Positions 9,781 through 19,203 of a stretch of 64,000 bases of DNA are shown here, piece after piece (the stretch's first letter is position 1; each line of letters opens with the position of its first letter). This DNA comes from Thelonectria olida (taxonomy: Eukaryota > Ascomycota > Sordariomycetes > Hypocreales > Nectriaceae): positions 248,001 to 312,000 of the forward strand of contig JAGPYM010000021.1 of the NCBI GenBank assembly GCA_020736575.1, given 5' to 3'. The notes below the pieces were generated by a model. The model saw nothing but the letters and a program-made list of their open reading frames with translations. It made no database searches and was not told the origin of the DNA. The position numbers and the translations under genes were made by a program.

Positions 9781-11239
9781 GCTTCTCCTCTCGAGTAAAA
9801 GCAATGAGGGAGAGAGGAGAAAGTGAGAACTGAGACAATAAGGACAAGCCTATTGAAGCAGCGAATATTTGGCCGTGAGGCTGTGTTCGGGTATAGAATT
9901 CGCGCACCAATCGACTGCTTCTCTTGTCCGCCTCTCCCTGCTCGAAAAAGTGGCTCGTGATCATTCCATCCAACCATCCATCCAATCATTCTAAAGCTCT
10001 TACTTAGAGGCCAGGCAGCAACTTGCCATCCAGACTTGCATCTGCCCCCACTCCGCCAAGTGAGCCCGCGGTTGATGCGACTCCAGTCGCGACTCTCCGC
10101 CGGGAATCGAAGCAATGGCGATTGCTGCGAACGCCGGAGCAAGCCCGCCGAGCACTCAGACGCAAGTAGAATTTGGTAGAAGTCTGATACATGTTAGCGG
10201 TAGAAGCCACACGAAAACAACGGCACGTACTGGTGCATACGCCCAGCAACATTAGGCTTGTGAATAGCAATGCACCACCGACGCTGACGGGATCCGTCTT
10301 CCTTCGCTATCATTATTCCAAGATCTTTTCAAGCCTACGAGTCACAGAAACGCTCGCAACGACGTGACGTCGTATGAGTTGCTTGCGCATGTAGGGCAAT
10401 CTTCCACCAGCAATGGCAAGATGAGCAGAGTGATCAGCCCTCGCAGCAGACCGACTAGCCTTCTCAAGCCAACTCGAACGGTCTTGCATCTTGTCTCATT
10501 AGAGGGCGTGCCGCACCTTCAAGTGCCAACTAGCGCTTCAGCCGTGGCGTTGGTGCCACTCTGTGCCTGGGACTGGATGTGTATGCCGTTCTCGCAGCGC
10601 TCGGAGGGCCCGTTGGGCCACTCCGAATTCCCGATTCCGCCTTGGAATCGGTTGGGACACCCAGTCCCTCTTCTTCGTGGCTCCACGGCTGACTTGAGGC
10701 TGGATATCACTTTCAAACCATATCGAGCCCCCGGTGGCAGCAAAACAATGTGTTTGTTACGTGGCCCGTTAATTCCTGTCCTCTGTCAACTTCCCTCGCA
10801 TATCTGAGTGGCTCTTGCTCTAACAATGGTAAAGACCTCATGCGGTTTGATTCTAGAACTGGGCTTGGTGGATCTCTCACTCGTTTCTGCTTGGGCCCTG
10901 GACCGTTCTATTGCTCTGGATGACAAGTTATTTCTGTCTTGCTTGATCTGGCTTCGCGGAAGGATTCGATTAGAGGTAGTACAGAGAGCAAAGGTGGCTG
11001 CGCGCGATGCGAGTTGTCGTGGTAGCTGGACGAATGTAGCGCTGTTGAAAAACCTAGAAATCGTTGCATAGATTATTGATAATGCTCATTCAACTGAAAG
11101 CTTCAGTGTACTCAATGTGTCTAGCCGGTGGTCCCAATAGACAATGAACTCCGAGTCACAGGAGCAACAGTGAATTGTCGACTTCGCAAAGCTTGATCTA
11201 GCCCTCTATCTCAAGCAAATCTCCCCGTCGTTGATAAGC
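9781..11239. other. Intergenic region with an 8-bp hairpin
   Basis: No supported gene; frames up to 147 codons occur but lack motifs. An 8-bp perfect inverted repeat with a 5-base loop, CCGATTCC (10631-10638) and GGAATCGG (10644-10651), is the only clear structure. Confidence 0.5.
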
Positions 11240-11856
11240 TTTTTGCACCATATTCCCTCAACTCTGACGCTTCTGCAGTTCGAAAATGGGTGATCGGCAA
11301 GCTCTTCCTTGGGGGTATTCCACCATTCTATCTCGTCATGACACCTGACCAGCTCCATCGAGAAAGCATCCGCGCCTTCAGTATTGACTCAACCTGGGTC
11401 TCTCTTCTCATCGACAGAGCGCTAAGTCTTGGGAACCATCATTCTCAAGATGGAGAAGACGTGATTTGCAAGTACATCAAGAATGCAATCAACAACTACC
11501 TGACCCAGCCACGTGCCGAGGACCAGATCCTGAAGCAACCAGGCGATCCTGGCTTTTTACACCTGCACATCTCACTCCCAATCCACAGGCAGATGTACCA
11601 ACTTGGGGATGAGTTGGCATCCACGGAGCTGAAAGGAGATTTCAAACTGCCGCCTGAGTCACCTGACCCAAGCATGTATGGGAAAGATGTGACATGTACC
11701 TGGAAAAAGACAGAACAAGATGTGCCGTATGATTGGGAAACAAGGATGGTTCATCCGGCTCGCTATACGCAGCATATCTGCTCTGCCTTTCAGCTTTTTT
11801 CTGGAAGAATTGATTCGACAACTCTATATTCTCAGGTGATTCGTCCTTATACGTAG
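11240..11856 (+). pseudogene. Fragment of a fungal conserved hypothetical protein
   Basis: The frame is open from about 11190 and resembles coding sequence from about 11240 to a stop at 11854-11856. It reads VRKWVIGKLFLGGIPPFYL, then a helical stretch ending INNYLTQP, a pattern I associate with the C-terminal part of a large ascomycete family of unknown function. No good start codon precedes it and no N-terminal portion is found upstream, where the frame is closed. The tail after about residue 120 looks unrelated to the family. It is best read as a truncated gene relic in the decayed stretch before the cell-death locus. An unusual small intact gene using ATG 11344 is possible but less likely. 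Confidence 0.4.
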
Positions 11857-12336
11857 GTAGATGATAGAAAAGGTCATGTAGCATCAGGAATGGTCTGACT
11901 TGATCTTGCTTTCGCAAGGCCCCCAATGCATGAAGGTCTCGGCCAAAAATGGTCGTGTCTTGAGCGTGGTACTCAGTGTAATGAGCATTTCTTCCCACAT
12001 TCGCGTCTGTTAGGTGACTCCCTCAGGATCCTCGGTGCTGGTCTTGTATAAAAGAGCGAGTTGAAAGGCTACGTCGCTCAGGATTTTGTCGTCATCATCC
12101 GTCGGGATTATGTCTGCTGATCGACTTCCTAGTCTTAGACTAAGAGATCCGCATAGTGTGGGCGGCTCAGCGTGAATACCGCCCGCTTGAATCCTGAGAC
12201 CTTGCCACCACGCTGGGAATCGATGCGCCTGCCCATATCATCAACCGCCGTCTTGATGTGTCCTATGGTGGCCTCGAAGATGTTGAAATATAATCTTAAT
12301 TTAGAAGATGGTTTATGACCGCAATCTATAGTTAGT

Positions 12337-13506
12337 CTAGTCCGATTCTTCGTCGCCACCAATTATGCGAAGATGCAATTGGGGTTGCGACTTGCAAGCT
12401 TCCAAAACGTCCCTTGAAACTTCACCCTCGTCTACCCTAACGATCAATTCCTTTAGATGTCGGGCCACCACGCTCACGCTCTCTATCGTGTTCACAAGGA
12501 GGTCTGTCACCTCCTCATCAGTACCAAGTTCGTTAAAGAACTCCAGAGTCTCCAGCTCTGGAGGTAGGCCAACCGAATGCAAACGTGGTCTTCCTGTTGT
12601 TCTACCATACAGCTGATGATCCCAATTCAGCCGCAGAGTCTTGAGGGCAGTAAAATCGCGTAGAGCAAGAGCTCTGGAGCTGCGCAAAGATGGTGAATCG
12701 ATTGTGATTGTTTCCAACGAATGACATGCGGATCTGAGAGCACCTATATAGTCTCTGATACTGTCCGAACTCTCTTCCAGTTGAGGCGAAGGTTCTTCAT
12801 CCTGGGTCATGACAAATTCCTTGAGAGCTTTTGAAAATATGAGGAGATCAGAGAGCGCATCGTCGTTGATATCGCATTCAATGAGATGCAGCTTGCTAAG
12901 AGCAGTCTCGTGTGGGCGTTCAATCACGTCGAAACCCCGATCATCTAGTTTGGCCCTCTTAATGACCAGCGTTTCAAGCGTAGGGTGGGCGAAAATGTAG
13001 ATGTTCTCTTGCAAGTCCCAATAACGGTCGTCTTCATCCTGGTAAAAGAGTGTGCATGACTTGAGACAAGCCAGGTCGAAGGGGCTATTGAAAAGGTGTC
13101 CCACGCTGTGCAGGAGCGTAACTGGCACGGCAATGTCCAGCGTCTCCAAGTTGGACATGCGCGAAATGGTCTGCGACAAGTTGTTGGATGGCAACGTTGT
13201 GTCGGCGATCAGACGCGAAAGAGTGGACGCGGGATAGGCAAGCTTGATATCTTGAATGGCCGACCCCCGTCGAGGACGACGGTTAAGAGACTCGCTGAAG
13301 ATTAGGTGCAGCTCCGGCGTCAAGAATTGGACGGTTTTATACAAGACAGCGTCGGCAAGTGAGTGGTAGCGCTTGTTGAGTCTCGAAACGCTGCAGAGGT
13401 CGTGTCCCGACAGCAGCCCAAAGATGAGCACGAGCAGCTTGTCGGGAAGACCAGCAAGCACATCCTTATGGTGATGGTGATGGAAAGCCCTAGGTGAAGA
13501 CGGCAT
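12337..13506 (-). CDS. F-box protein with leucine-rich repeat-like C-terminus
   Basis: A single-exon 389-aa protein starting at ATG 13504-13506. After a His-rich stretch (HHHHHK, residues 9-14) comes a typical F-box, LAGLPDKLLVLIFGLLSGHDLCSVSRLNKRYH split over residues 17-48, which would bind Skp1 in an SCF ubiquitin ligase. The remainder has degenerate leucine-rich repeats (SNLETLDI, PTLETLVIKRAKL, TALSKLHLIECDIND, TALKTLRLNW, ELETLEFF), which probably hold the substrate. It ends with an acidic tail, GGDEESD. Fungal genomes have many such proteins and the target cannot be predicted. It is intact, unlike its neighbours on both sides. Confidence 0.85.
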   Translation of the reverse strand: MPSSPRAFHHHHHKDVLAGLPDKLLVLIFGLLSGHDLCSVSRLNKRYHSLADAVLYKTVQFLTPELHLIFSESLNRRPRRGSAIQDIKLAYPASTLSRLIADTTLPSNNLSQTISRMSNLETLDIAVPVTLLHSVGHLFNSPFDLACLKSCTLFYQDEDDRYWDLQENIYIFAHPTLETLVIKRAKLDDRGFDVIERPHETALSKLHLIECDINDDALSDLLIFSKALKEFVMTQDEEPSPQLEESSDSIRDYIGALRSACHSLETITIDSPSLRSSRALALRDFTALKTLRLNWDHQLYGRTTGRPRLHSVGLPPELETLEFFNELGTDEEVTDLLVNTIESVSVVARHLKELIVRVDEGEVSRDVLEACKSQPQLHLRIIGGDEESD

Positions 13507-13529
13507 TGATAAATAAATGCAATGAAACT

Positions 13530-14600
13530 GTAGAGTTAATTGTAGTTGTTAGGATAGGCAGAATTACTAATAATCCTAGTGCGTATTGGATATCGTTGTA
13601 AAGGGATGGGAGATAGCGATAAGTCACATGACAAGGCCCAGTCCATCGCACAGCGCCACTCCCCCCTTTGTCAGCCTTATCACCGCGGGAATTGCCGCTC
13701 ACAGCTGGACCTTGGACTTGAAGGGCGCTTTCCAAAGTTGATCCCCAGAGACCAAAGACGGTTCGACCATTCTCAACGAGCGCTGGCCAGCTCACTTTGA
13801 AGATGTCTTGGGCGTAAATTGCCGGATCTTCGTCGATTTCCTCCCCGATAACCATGACCTGCCGATAGACTTGTTCGAGGATAGTACTGATTTTCTGGAC
13901 CACTCCCTTGCAGGTCAAAGATTGATCATTGCAGAAATAGCCGATGTTGATCGGGACTTGGAGCTCAGCCTTGCGGAGCTCGCTAGCGAATGCAGCATTG
14001 TTGAGTTTCGCAACGGCTATCTGGCCTACTCCACACGTAACAAGAGCTGCCTAAGAGTATTGCGCAGATACCGACTCTCGGTCGTCGCTCGAGTTTGCTG
14101 CCCTGAGCGCCGAAGCCCAATTATGCATGGACCGCCCCAGCTCGGCTGCGCTCAAGACGACTGTCTCAGCGCATGCTCGGGACTGGCGGAGATGTTGTGC
14201 GGCGTTTATATCTTTGACGTAGCTCAGAAGCCGTTGGAGACTAGGCTCGCTCCAGAAAGAAGCGTTGTTGCTGACCAGTTCGATATCAAACCACTCATCA
14301 ATTCAGATGGTTGCTCGGTGCTGGTAGATCTCTGGGGCCACCATGATCTGCGCTGATATGTCAACGTACTTGATATAGGCGCCAAAGTCGCCATCTTTCA
14401 GGTAACTGTTGGAAATCCTGATGATTTTGTCGTAGGCTGCTTCTGTAAGGATCAGCACCTCGGAGGGGATTGGCGTCTGGCGTGTCAAGCTTTTCAGCTA
14501 GTTTCGGAGCCGTGACTGTTGTAGTTTCCGCTGCTTGCAGGTGCTCGAGAATCTCGGTCAGAACAGTATTAAGAGGCTCCATGCGAGAGGCAGCTACCAT
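13530..14600 (-). pseudogene. Decayed gene, alpha-helical pore-forming-protein-like (N-terminal-type half)
   Basis: Minus-strand coding traces run from about 14600 down to about 13530 in shifting frames. One frame opens with a Met at 14598-14600, a second takes over near 14488, and stops interrupt each. The recoverable pieces are long amphipathic helices, including segments around YDKIIRISNSYLKDGDF, GVGQIAVAKLNNAAF and a helix with VQKISTILEQVYRQV. This pattern of long helices suggests the soluble bundle of alpha-pore-forming proteins of the XaxA/MakA type, homologues of which occur in ascomycetes, but that family call is tentative. Several frameshifts and at least two stop codons make it non-functional. 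A 182-codon plus-strand frame in the same place is a shadow of it. Confidence 0.45.
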
Positions 14601-14728
14601 GCGTGTGGTCTGGATCTGGTTTGTGATGCCCGTAGGAATAAATTCCCTGTGCGTGGAGCGAGTCTTGGTAAACCTGCGCGCCCTCCTCTACCGAGTCGTG
14701 TATTGAATGGCAGTCGTCACTATGTCGT

Positions 14729-15340
14729 CTACCCAAAGCTGTCACAGCTCCTCACTGAAGACCTCTTCAATCTCAGAGTCAAAGTTGGTGAGCAGAGTAC
14801 CACTAACGTGAACCATTCTGCCCAAAACTTATTGACGTCCTGGTACTTTTGATCAATTCCCTTATAGGCCTTGGCGAAACATTCCAGTTGAGTTATTGAG
14901 GCTTCAATACTCGATATCTCAGTCTCTGTTTTTGCAATCCTGGCCCTGCAGTCGTTTTCTTTAGACTCATAAATCTTCTCAATGATAAAGGCACGCAGGA
15001 ACACTAGTCCAGCCCCGATGACGAGCAAGCCGACTCCAAACGACACTGCAACATCATGACGATGAAGGAGGCGAGCATGATGATCAGAGACCACATCTGG
15101 ACGTTTTTGATACTCTCTAATACTACTCCCACCTCGTTGGGGGTCAGTCCTCGGACTGGCTCTTGGGCCATGGGATTCTCAATGCTGAAGCTTCCGACTC
15201 CCTTTGGAAGGTTGATGTTCCGGGACGGGCTGTTCTCCTGCGTTAATTGTGGCACTGCAAATGGCACTACCAATGCTTGCAATGCCGGCCATTTGCCCCC
15301 AACTAACTCAATGTCCCTATTCCAGGCCAGTCTTATCTTC
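14729..15340 (-). pseudogene. Decayed gene with hydrophobic hairpin and coiled coil (pore-forming-like)
   Basis: Lies upstream, in the same orientation, of the decayed gene at 13530-14600. One frame (about 15340-15030) ends in a hydrophobic segment around WSLIIMLASFIVMM, and the reading then shifts by one base near 15050 into a second hydrophobic segment, SFGVGLLVIGAGLVFL. That is followed by a heptad-rich coiled coil (ARIAKTETEISSIEASITQL) and a helix ending FWAEW, after which the frame is lost near 14800. A hydrophobic hairpin followed by a long coiled coil is the expected central part of an alpha-pore-forming protein. The order of the two remnants suggests either two tandem related genes or one rearranged gene. 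It is not functional as it stands. Confidence 0.4.
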
Positions 15341-15722
15341 GAGGAGCATTGTCTCCACTCATCTCATAATACACCGTCGCCTCACAGCCGGTAGCCGAGA
15401 ATAATTGACCAACCTTGGGAGGACCATCGAATCAACTAGAGAATTCCCAAGGCCAAGAACAAAAAATTGCAAAGCGTCCAATGCCACCTTGGGAGAGCCA
15501 GATGCGCATTTTCCCTTTAGTTAAGAGGGGACTCTATGAAATCCCTCTTCTATCATTTCATCTATTATACTATGCTCGTTCAGACACAACCTCTACTTTC
15601 TACCGTGTTTCACACTCTATCAAACATGGACTCTATCTCGCCGTACTAGTCCATAAAACCCTCTGACATCTGGTATCAACCGTCGCTTGGTTCCGATGCA
15701 CCTCTTTGGTGCGCGTTGTCGA
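15341..15722. other. Intergenic region, no gene seen
   Basis: About 380 bases between the decayed gene and the 3' end of the thioesterase. Nothing supported. Confidence 0.5.
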
Positions 15723-16691
15723 TCACAGCTTCGTCGCCGGGAACCCCTTTTTCATCCGAAGAATCGACTGCTGACTGGCCGACGCAACCAGATTACCCTC
15801 TCCATCCCAAAGATTGCCTTCCGAAAATGTTCGTCCACTGCCCGCTCGAGACGTCGTTCTCTCTCTGATATGCCACGCATTCATATTCACCTCGGGTGTG
15901 AAGACACGCAGGGCAAAGTCCAAAGTTGAACAAGCCCCTACATCTTCAAACCACAGATGATTGTGCGTCAAGGGCAGAAAGGCAAGAGCTCCGTCCATGA
16001 GAAAAGCCAACGCCGACATGTTTTCGTTGGGCGATGTGAACGTTCCCTTTGCCTTCTGCCACTCGGCCGACGTCTTGGCAGTGATTGGAAGGGCGTCTTG
16101 GGTTGTTTGCACATTCTTCGCTACGCCCGAGAGATTCTGTCCCGAGACTCCATTGACGCAGTACCGCGTCTCGAAATAGTCATCTGACGCACCCAGGGTC
16201 GTTTTCAGCGTGTGGTACTGTTCTTCGGTGACTTTCCCACTGGCCTTGAGGGCGTCGGCATGGTCCTTGATGTCAGGACAATCATCGGGCTTGGGCCATG
16301 ATGATCGGGGAGGCGCTGAGTATTCCAGTGAGGATGGTTCTTGGACGTGAAAGTCTGCGATGAGCTCAAGACACACTCGGAACTTGTCGTCGCGTTGCTT
16401 CTGCTTTACTTGCACGCGACGCGTTGCAAAAGACCTCGTGTCGCGCGTGGTGGTCACGGTGCAATACAGCTTCTGATCCGTAGATGCAGGGCCGTGAAAG
16501 TGGCCGAGAAGTGAATACAGAGACAGGTTCGAGGGGACAGTGGAACATGCTGCGTTCACGGCAACGGCAACGGCGCATCCTCCGTAGGCGATGGGCATCG
16601 AGTTTCCCATGCGAATAGGGAGATGCTTGGAGACATACTCGCCGGGTTGGAGTTGCTCGATGGCGATTTGTTCAGAGAGCGTGAGTGACAT
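15723..16691 (-). CDS. Acyl-CoA thioesterase (double hot-dog, TesB/ACOT8-like)
   Basis: A single-exon, 322-aa protein starting at ATG 16689-16691. It has the two-hot-dog layout of acyl-CoA thioesterase II. The first domain contains YGGCAVAVAVNAA (about residues 36-48), LLGHFHGPASTDQKLYCTV and TRDTRSFATRRVQVKQ. The second contains ALAFLMDGALAFLPL, then WHIRERTTSRAGSGRTFSEG and NLVASASQQSILR. Members hydrolyse fatty acyl-CoA to free acid and CoA, often in peroxisomes, but no clear C-terminal SKL-type signal is present: the last residues are ATKL, which is at best a weak variant. It sits between decayed genes and shows no obvious functional link to its neighbours. Confidence 0.85.
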   Translation of the reverse strand: MSLTLSEQIAIEQLQPGEYVSKHLPIRMGNSMPIAYGGCAVAVAVNAACSTVPSNLSLYSLLGHFHGPASTDQKLYCTVTTTRDTRSFATRRVQVKQKQRDDKFRVCLELIADFHVQEPSSLEYSAPPRSSWPKPDDCPDIKDHADALKASGKVTEEQYHTLKTTLGASDDYFETRYCVNGVSGQNLSGVAKNVQTTQDALPITAKTSAEWQKAKGTFTSPNENMSALAFLMDGALAFLPLTHNHLWFEDVGACSTLDFALRVFTPEVNMNAWHIRERTTSRAGSGRTFSEGNLWDGEGNLVASASQQSILRMKKGFPATKL

Positions 16692-17200
16692 GTTGAGTTT
16701 ATTGAGATTTTATCCCCAGATCAGACGGAAGCACGTCACTTGTCTTTGAGAGGATGCAGGGGCACTCCATGGTTAATGTATCCATGCCAGCTGAACCGTG
16801 AATCTTTATCCCGCGGCATGTGGTAGGGGATCGCGACCGGGACTTTGTGGGTCCAACCTCGGTTCATCGAAGACGCCAAGTTCGTGACGCCATGGAGCTG
16901 GCGATTGTGATTGGTTTAATGATTAGGTATCTATCTATTAATTCGAGTAGTTCTTCGGGGTCATTTATAATTGACCCGAGAGTCGTAGAGTAGAGTAGAG
17001 ACACACAACTGGGTATGTGACACCATCTACAATAGCTCTCACGTAAGTATGTAGGTAGATCACGGCCTCAAGAATTTCGCATACTCGAGTAATGGAAACG
17101 AGCTAAAAGGATGTAATTACGGCGCTGCTGAGCTAATCATTGCCCATAACTAAGGACGGCCAACAAACGATTACCAACATGAAGCCTCTTCTTGAAACAT
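16692..17200. other. Intergenic region, thioesterase promoter side
   Basis: About 500 bases, AT-rich in the middle, with a short GTAGA tandem tract near 16985. No gene seen. Confidence 0.5.
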
Positions 17201-17238
17201 TGTGATCATCTTTCAACAATCCTTGCTCAAAATGAAGG

Positions 17239-18667
17239 ATGCAATTCGCCCTGATGCGCAGGCCGCGCGAGCCATGTATCAACGAGGATACCGAACGTGG
17301 TGCAATCTCTGGAAACACGCATCTGGCGACACGCGACGACAACACTGCCCAAAATCTTTGGCGCGGAACAAAATCACATGCCGATTCTTATGCTGGCTTG
17401 GGCGTATACTCTCTCCGCACGATGGGCAGAGCTCATTCATGCCGCGCATCTCTCACAGCCGGGGAGTCACCAAACCCACCAACCTACCACAAATGATAAG
17501 CCCCCCATTACAGTCCATATTGGCGACGTTGACGAGGATGCTGCTCACTGGTGGAGTGTCATTCTATCTGGCGGATGGCAGGCAACGATGCGCAATTCTA
17601 AGGGGGAGCTTCTTTATTCTCCATGGTCTATCAAGCTCATATCAGAGTAGTACTTTATCATCTCGGCAAGTGTCAAGTGAACAAGTTCAGCGCCAAGCCA
17701 TATTCCAGCTGCATCAACCATCACCCATTGTTATTTATCCGAGTATTGCCGCCTTCACGACATTGATGGCTAGAAGCAGGCAGCTCTCTCGGCCACCCTG
17801 CTGATCCTAGTCGCCGAGTACGACTATAGGCTAATTGAGCTCGCAATCCTCGAGTTGTCTCATCAATCAACCCGTGGAGAGAAAAGCCGCACAGAATCTC
17901 CGGCCATGATCGAGAGCACGCCTCGGATTGATAGACTTCTGAGGCTGAGTTCCAATCCAAGGGGTTTGAAGGAGCTCCTTACCAGCATCTTCTTCGAGCC
18001 TGGTGTAACGAGCAACATCTGCGGCATCTGGCTACGAGGCTCCTTTGCGTTTTTGAACACAATCAAGGACCCTCATGCCCGTTTACGGACTTTTATTCGG
18101 CGCGATCCAGAGCTCGGGGGTTTGTGGGTTGGCGCATTCATAACTGGAGCCCACCAGTGCCTACGAGATGCTCGAGGAGCTTCGTGGAAGATTGATCTCA
18201 ATGCAGCTGCCTGGACTGATATCTTTGTCTCTTTCATCCAGGAGCCAGTTCCTGTCCTGGCGTCCGAGGCCTGCGAAATGACTCGTGCTGACGAATCTCG
18301 ACTGCTATATCTTTGTAACGACAAGAACTACACGGTTCCGCCACTCTTTCCATTCGCGTCATTTGGTTCTACTACACTAGTTGACACTAATCTAGATGTC
18401 CGTGAGCATGCGCTATGCGGGAGTAATAATTGCCTTGGATATGCAGGCTTTACCTGGGTCTGCCCGGGCGGGACGACGATAGAGCAAAGCAAGCATGACC
18501 CGCCCTTAACTACAATCCGTCCAAAGTATGGTCAATTTTCACATTATGACGTTGATGTCGATATTGATGACTATGCTCCGATCCGAGGTGATGCTCGTTC
18601 TACTGTAGGGGGGATTCTTCATGGATGGATTTTGAAAACATCAACTCAAAGATCCAACTCGATGTAA
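17239..18667 (+). pseudogene. Conserved fungal protein of unknown function, disrupted by stops
   Basis: Frame 2 carries two long family-like stretches. The first is 17297-17650 (MPILMLAWAYTLSARWAEL, DEDAAHWWSVILSGGW, LYSPWSIKL); the second, from about 17705, contains YLSEYCRLHDIDG and LLILVAEYDYRL, then 17855-18667 with IFFEPGVTSNICGIWLRGSF, DLNAAAWTDIF and YTVPPLFPFASFGST. I associate this with a widespread ascomycete family lacking a named domain. The parts lie in one frame but are separated by TAG 17648-17650, a TGA near 17677 and TAG 17771-17773, the last inside conserved sequence (DIDG-stop-KQAAL) and readable as CAG to TAG. No GT..AG intron restores the region in phase. The N-terminus is also uncertain. 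It is probably a pseudogene in the decayed flank of the gasdermin locus. Confidence 0.6.
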
Positions 18668-19203
18668 AGGTAGGCCAAAGAGGAACGATGCTTGAATGGC
18701 GATGCGGATGAGACTATGGGTGCTACTGCTTCATTATGATCCGCTATGCTTGACCGCATAGACTTAGACAAAACCTGGAAACTTTTGACCTAGATTATGA
18801 GCGTAATGTAGACTTGTCAATTCTTATTCGTCTGACTTTTTAAATTGTTTTATGCAGTACTACGGAAAGTTCTCTTCGCAGATATCCTACCACACCACTC
18901 CACTCCATATCCAGTTCCATAAACCACCCCATCGATTTTGTGCATGGCTTAGGTGGCAATGCATATGCACAGCTGACCGGCTGAGCTGGGACAGTGTCAC
19001 ACGGAGGAAGCTCGTCCGGTCGCGATGACTAATGCCAGAACCGTGAAATTCCCTCAAAGGCTCATTATCATATCATCTAGTCATTTCCTTGTGTATTGAA
19101 CACATCAGCTTGGTCCGTAATTAACCCGCTCATTCGCCCAACAAACCGGTGCTACCACCCTCGTCTGTGTCATTCATTTTACAGTGACATTCTCGGGAGA
19201 TTG
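18668..19203. other. Region upstream of the CHAT protease gene
   Basis: About 530 bases. A TCATTCATTTTACAG acceptor-like sequence ends near 19183, followed directly in frame by the TPR coding sequence, so an upstream exon may exist. I found no convincing TPR exon before it. Confidence 0.4.

Noticed and set aside
10364..10807. 147-codon plus-strand frame
   Set aside because: No motif, poor composition and a CCGATTCC hairpin inside; looks like chance in an intergenic region.
13808..14356. 182-codon plus-strand frame
   Set aside because: It is the shadow of the decayed minus-strand gene, whose translation looks far more protein-like.
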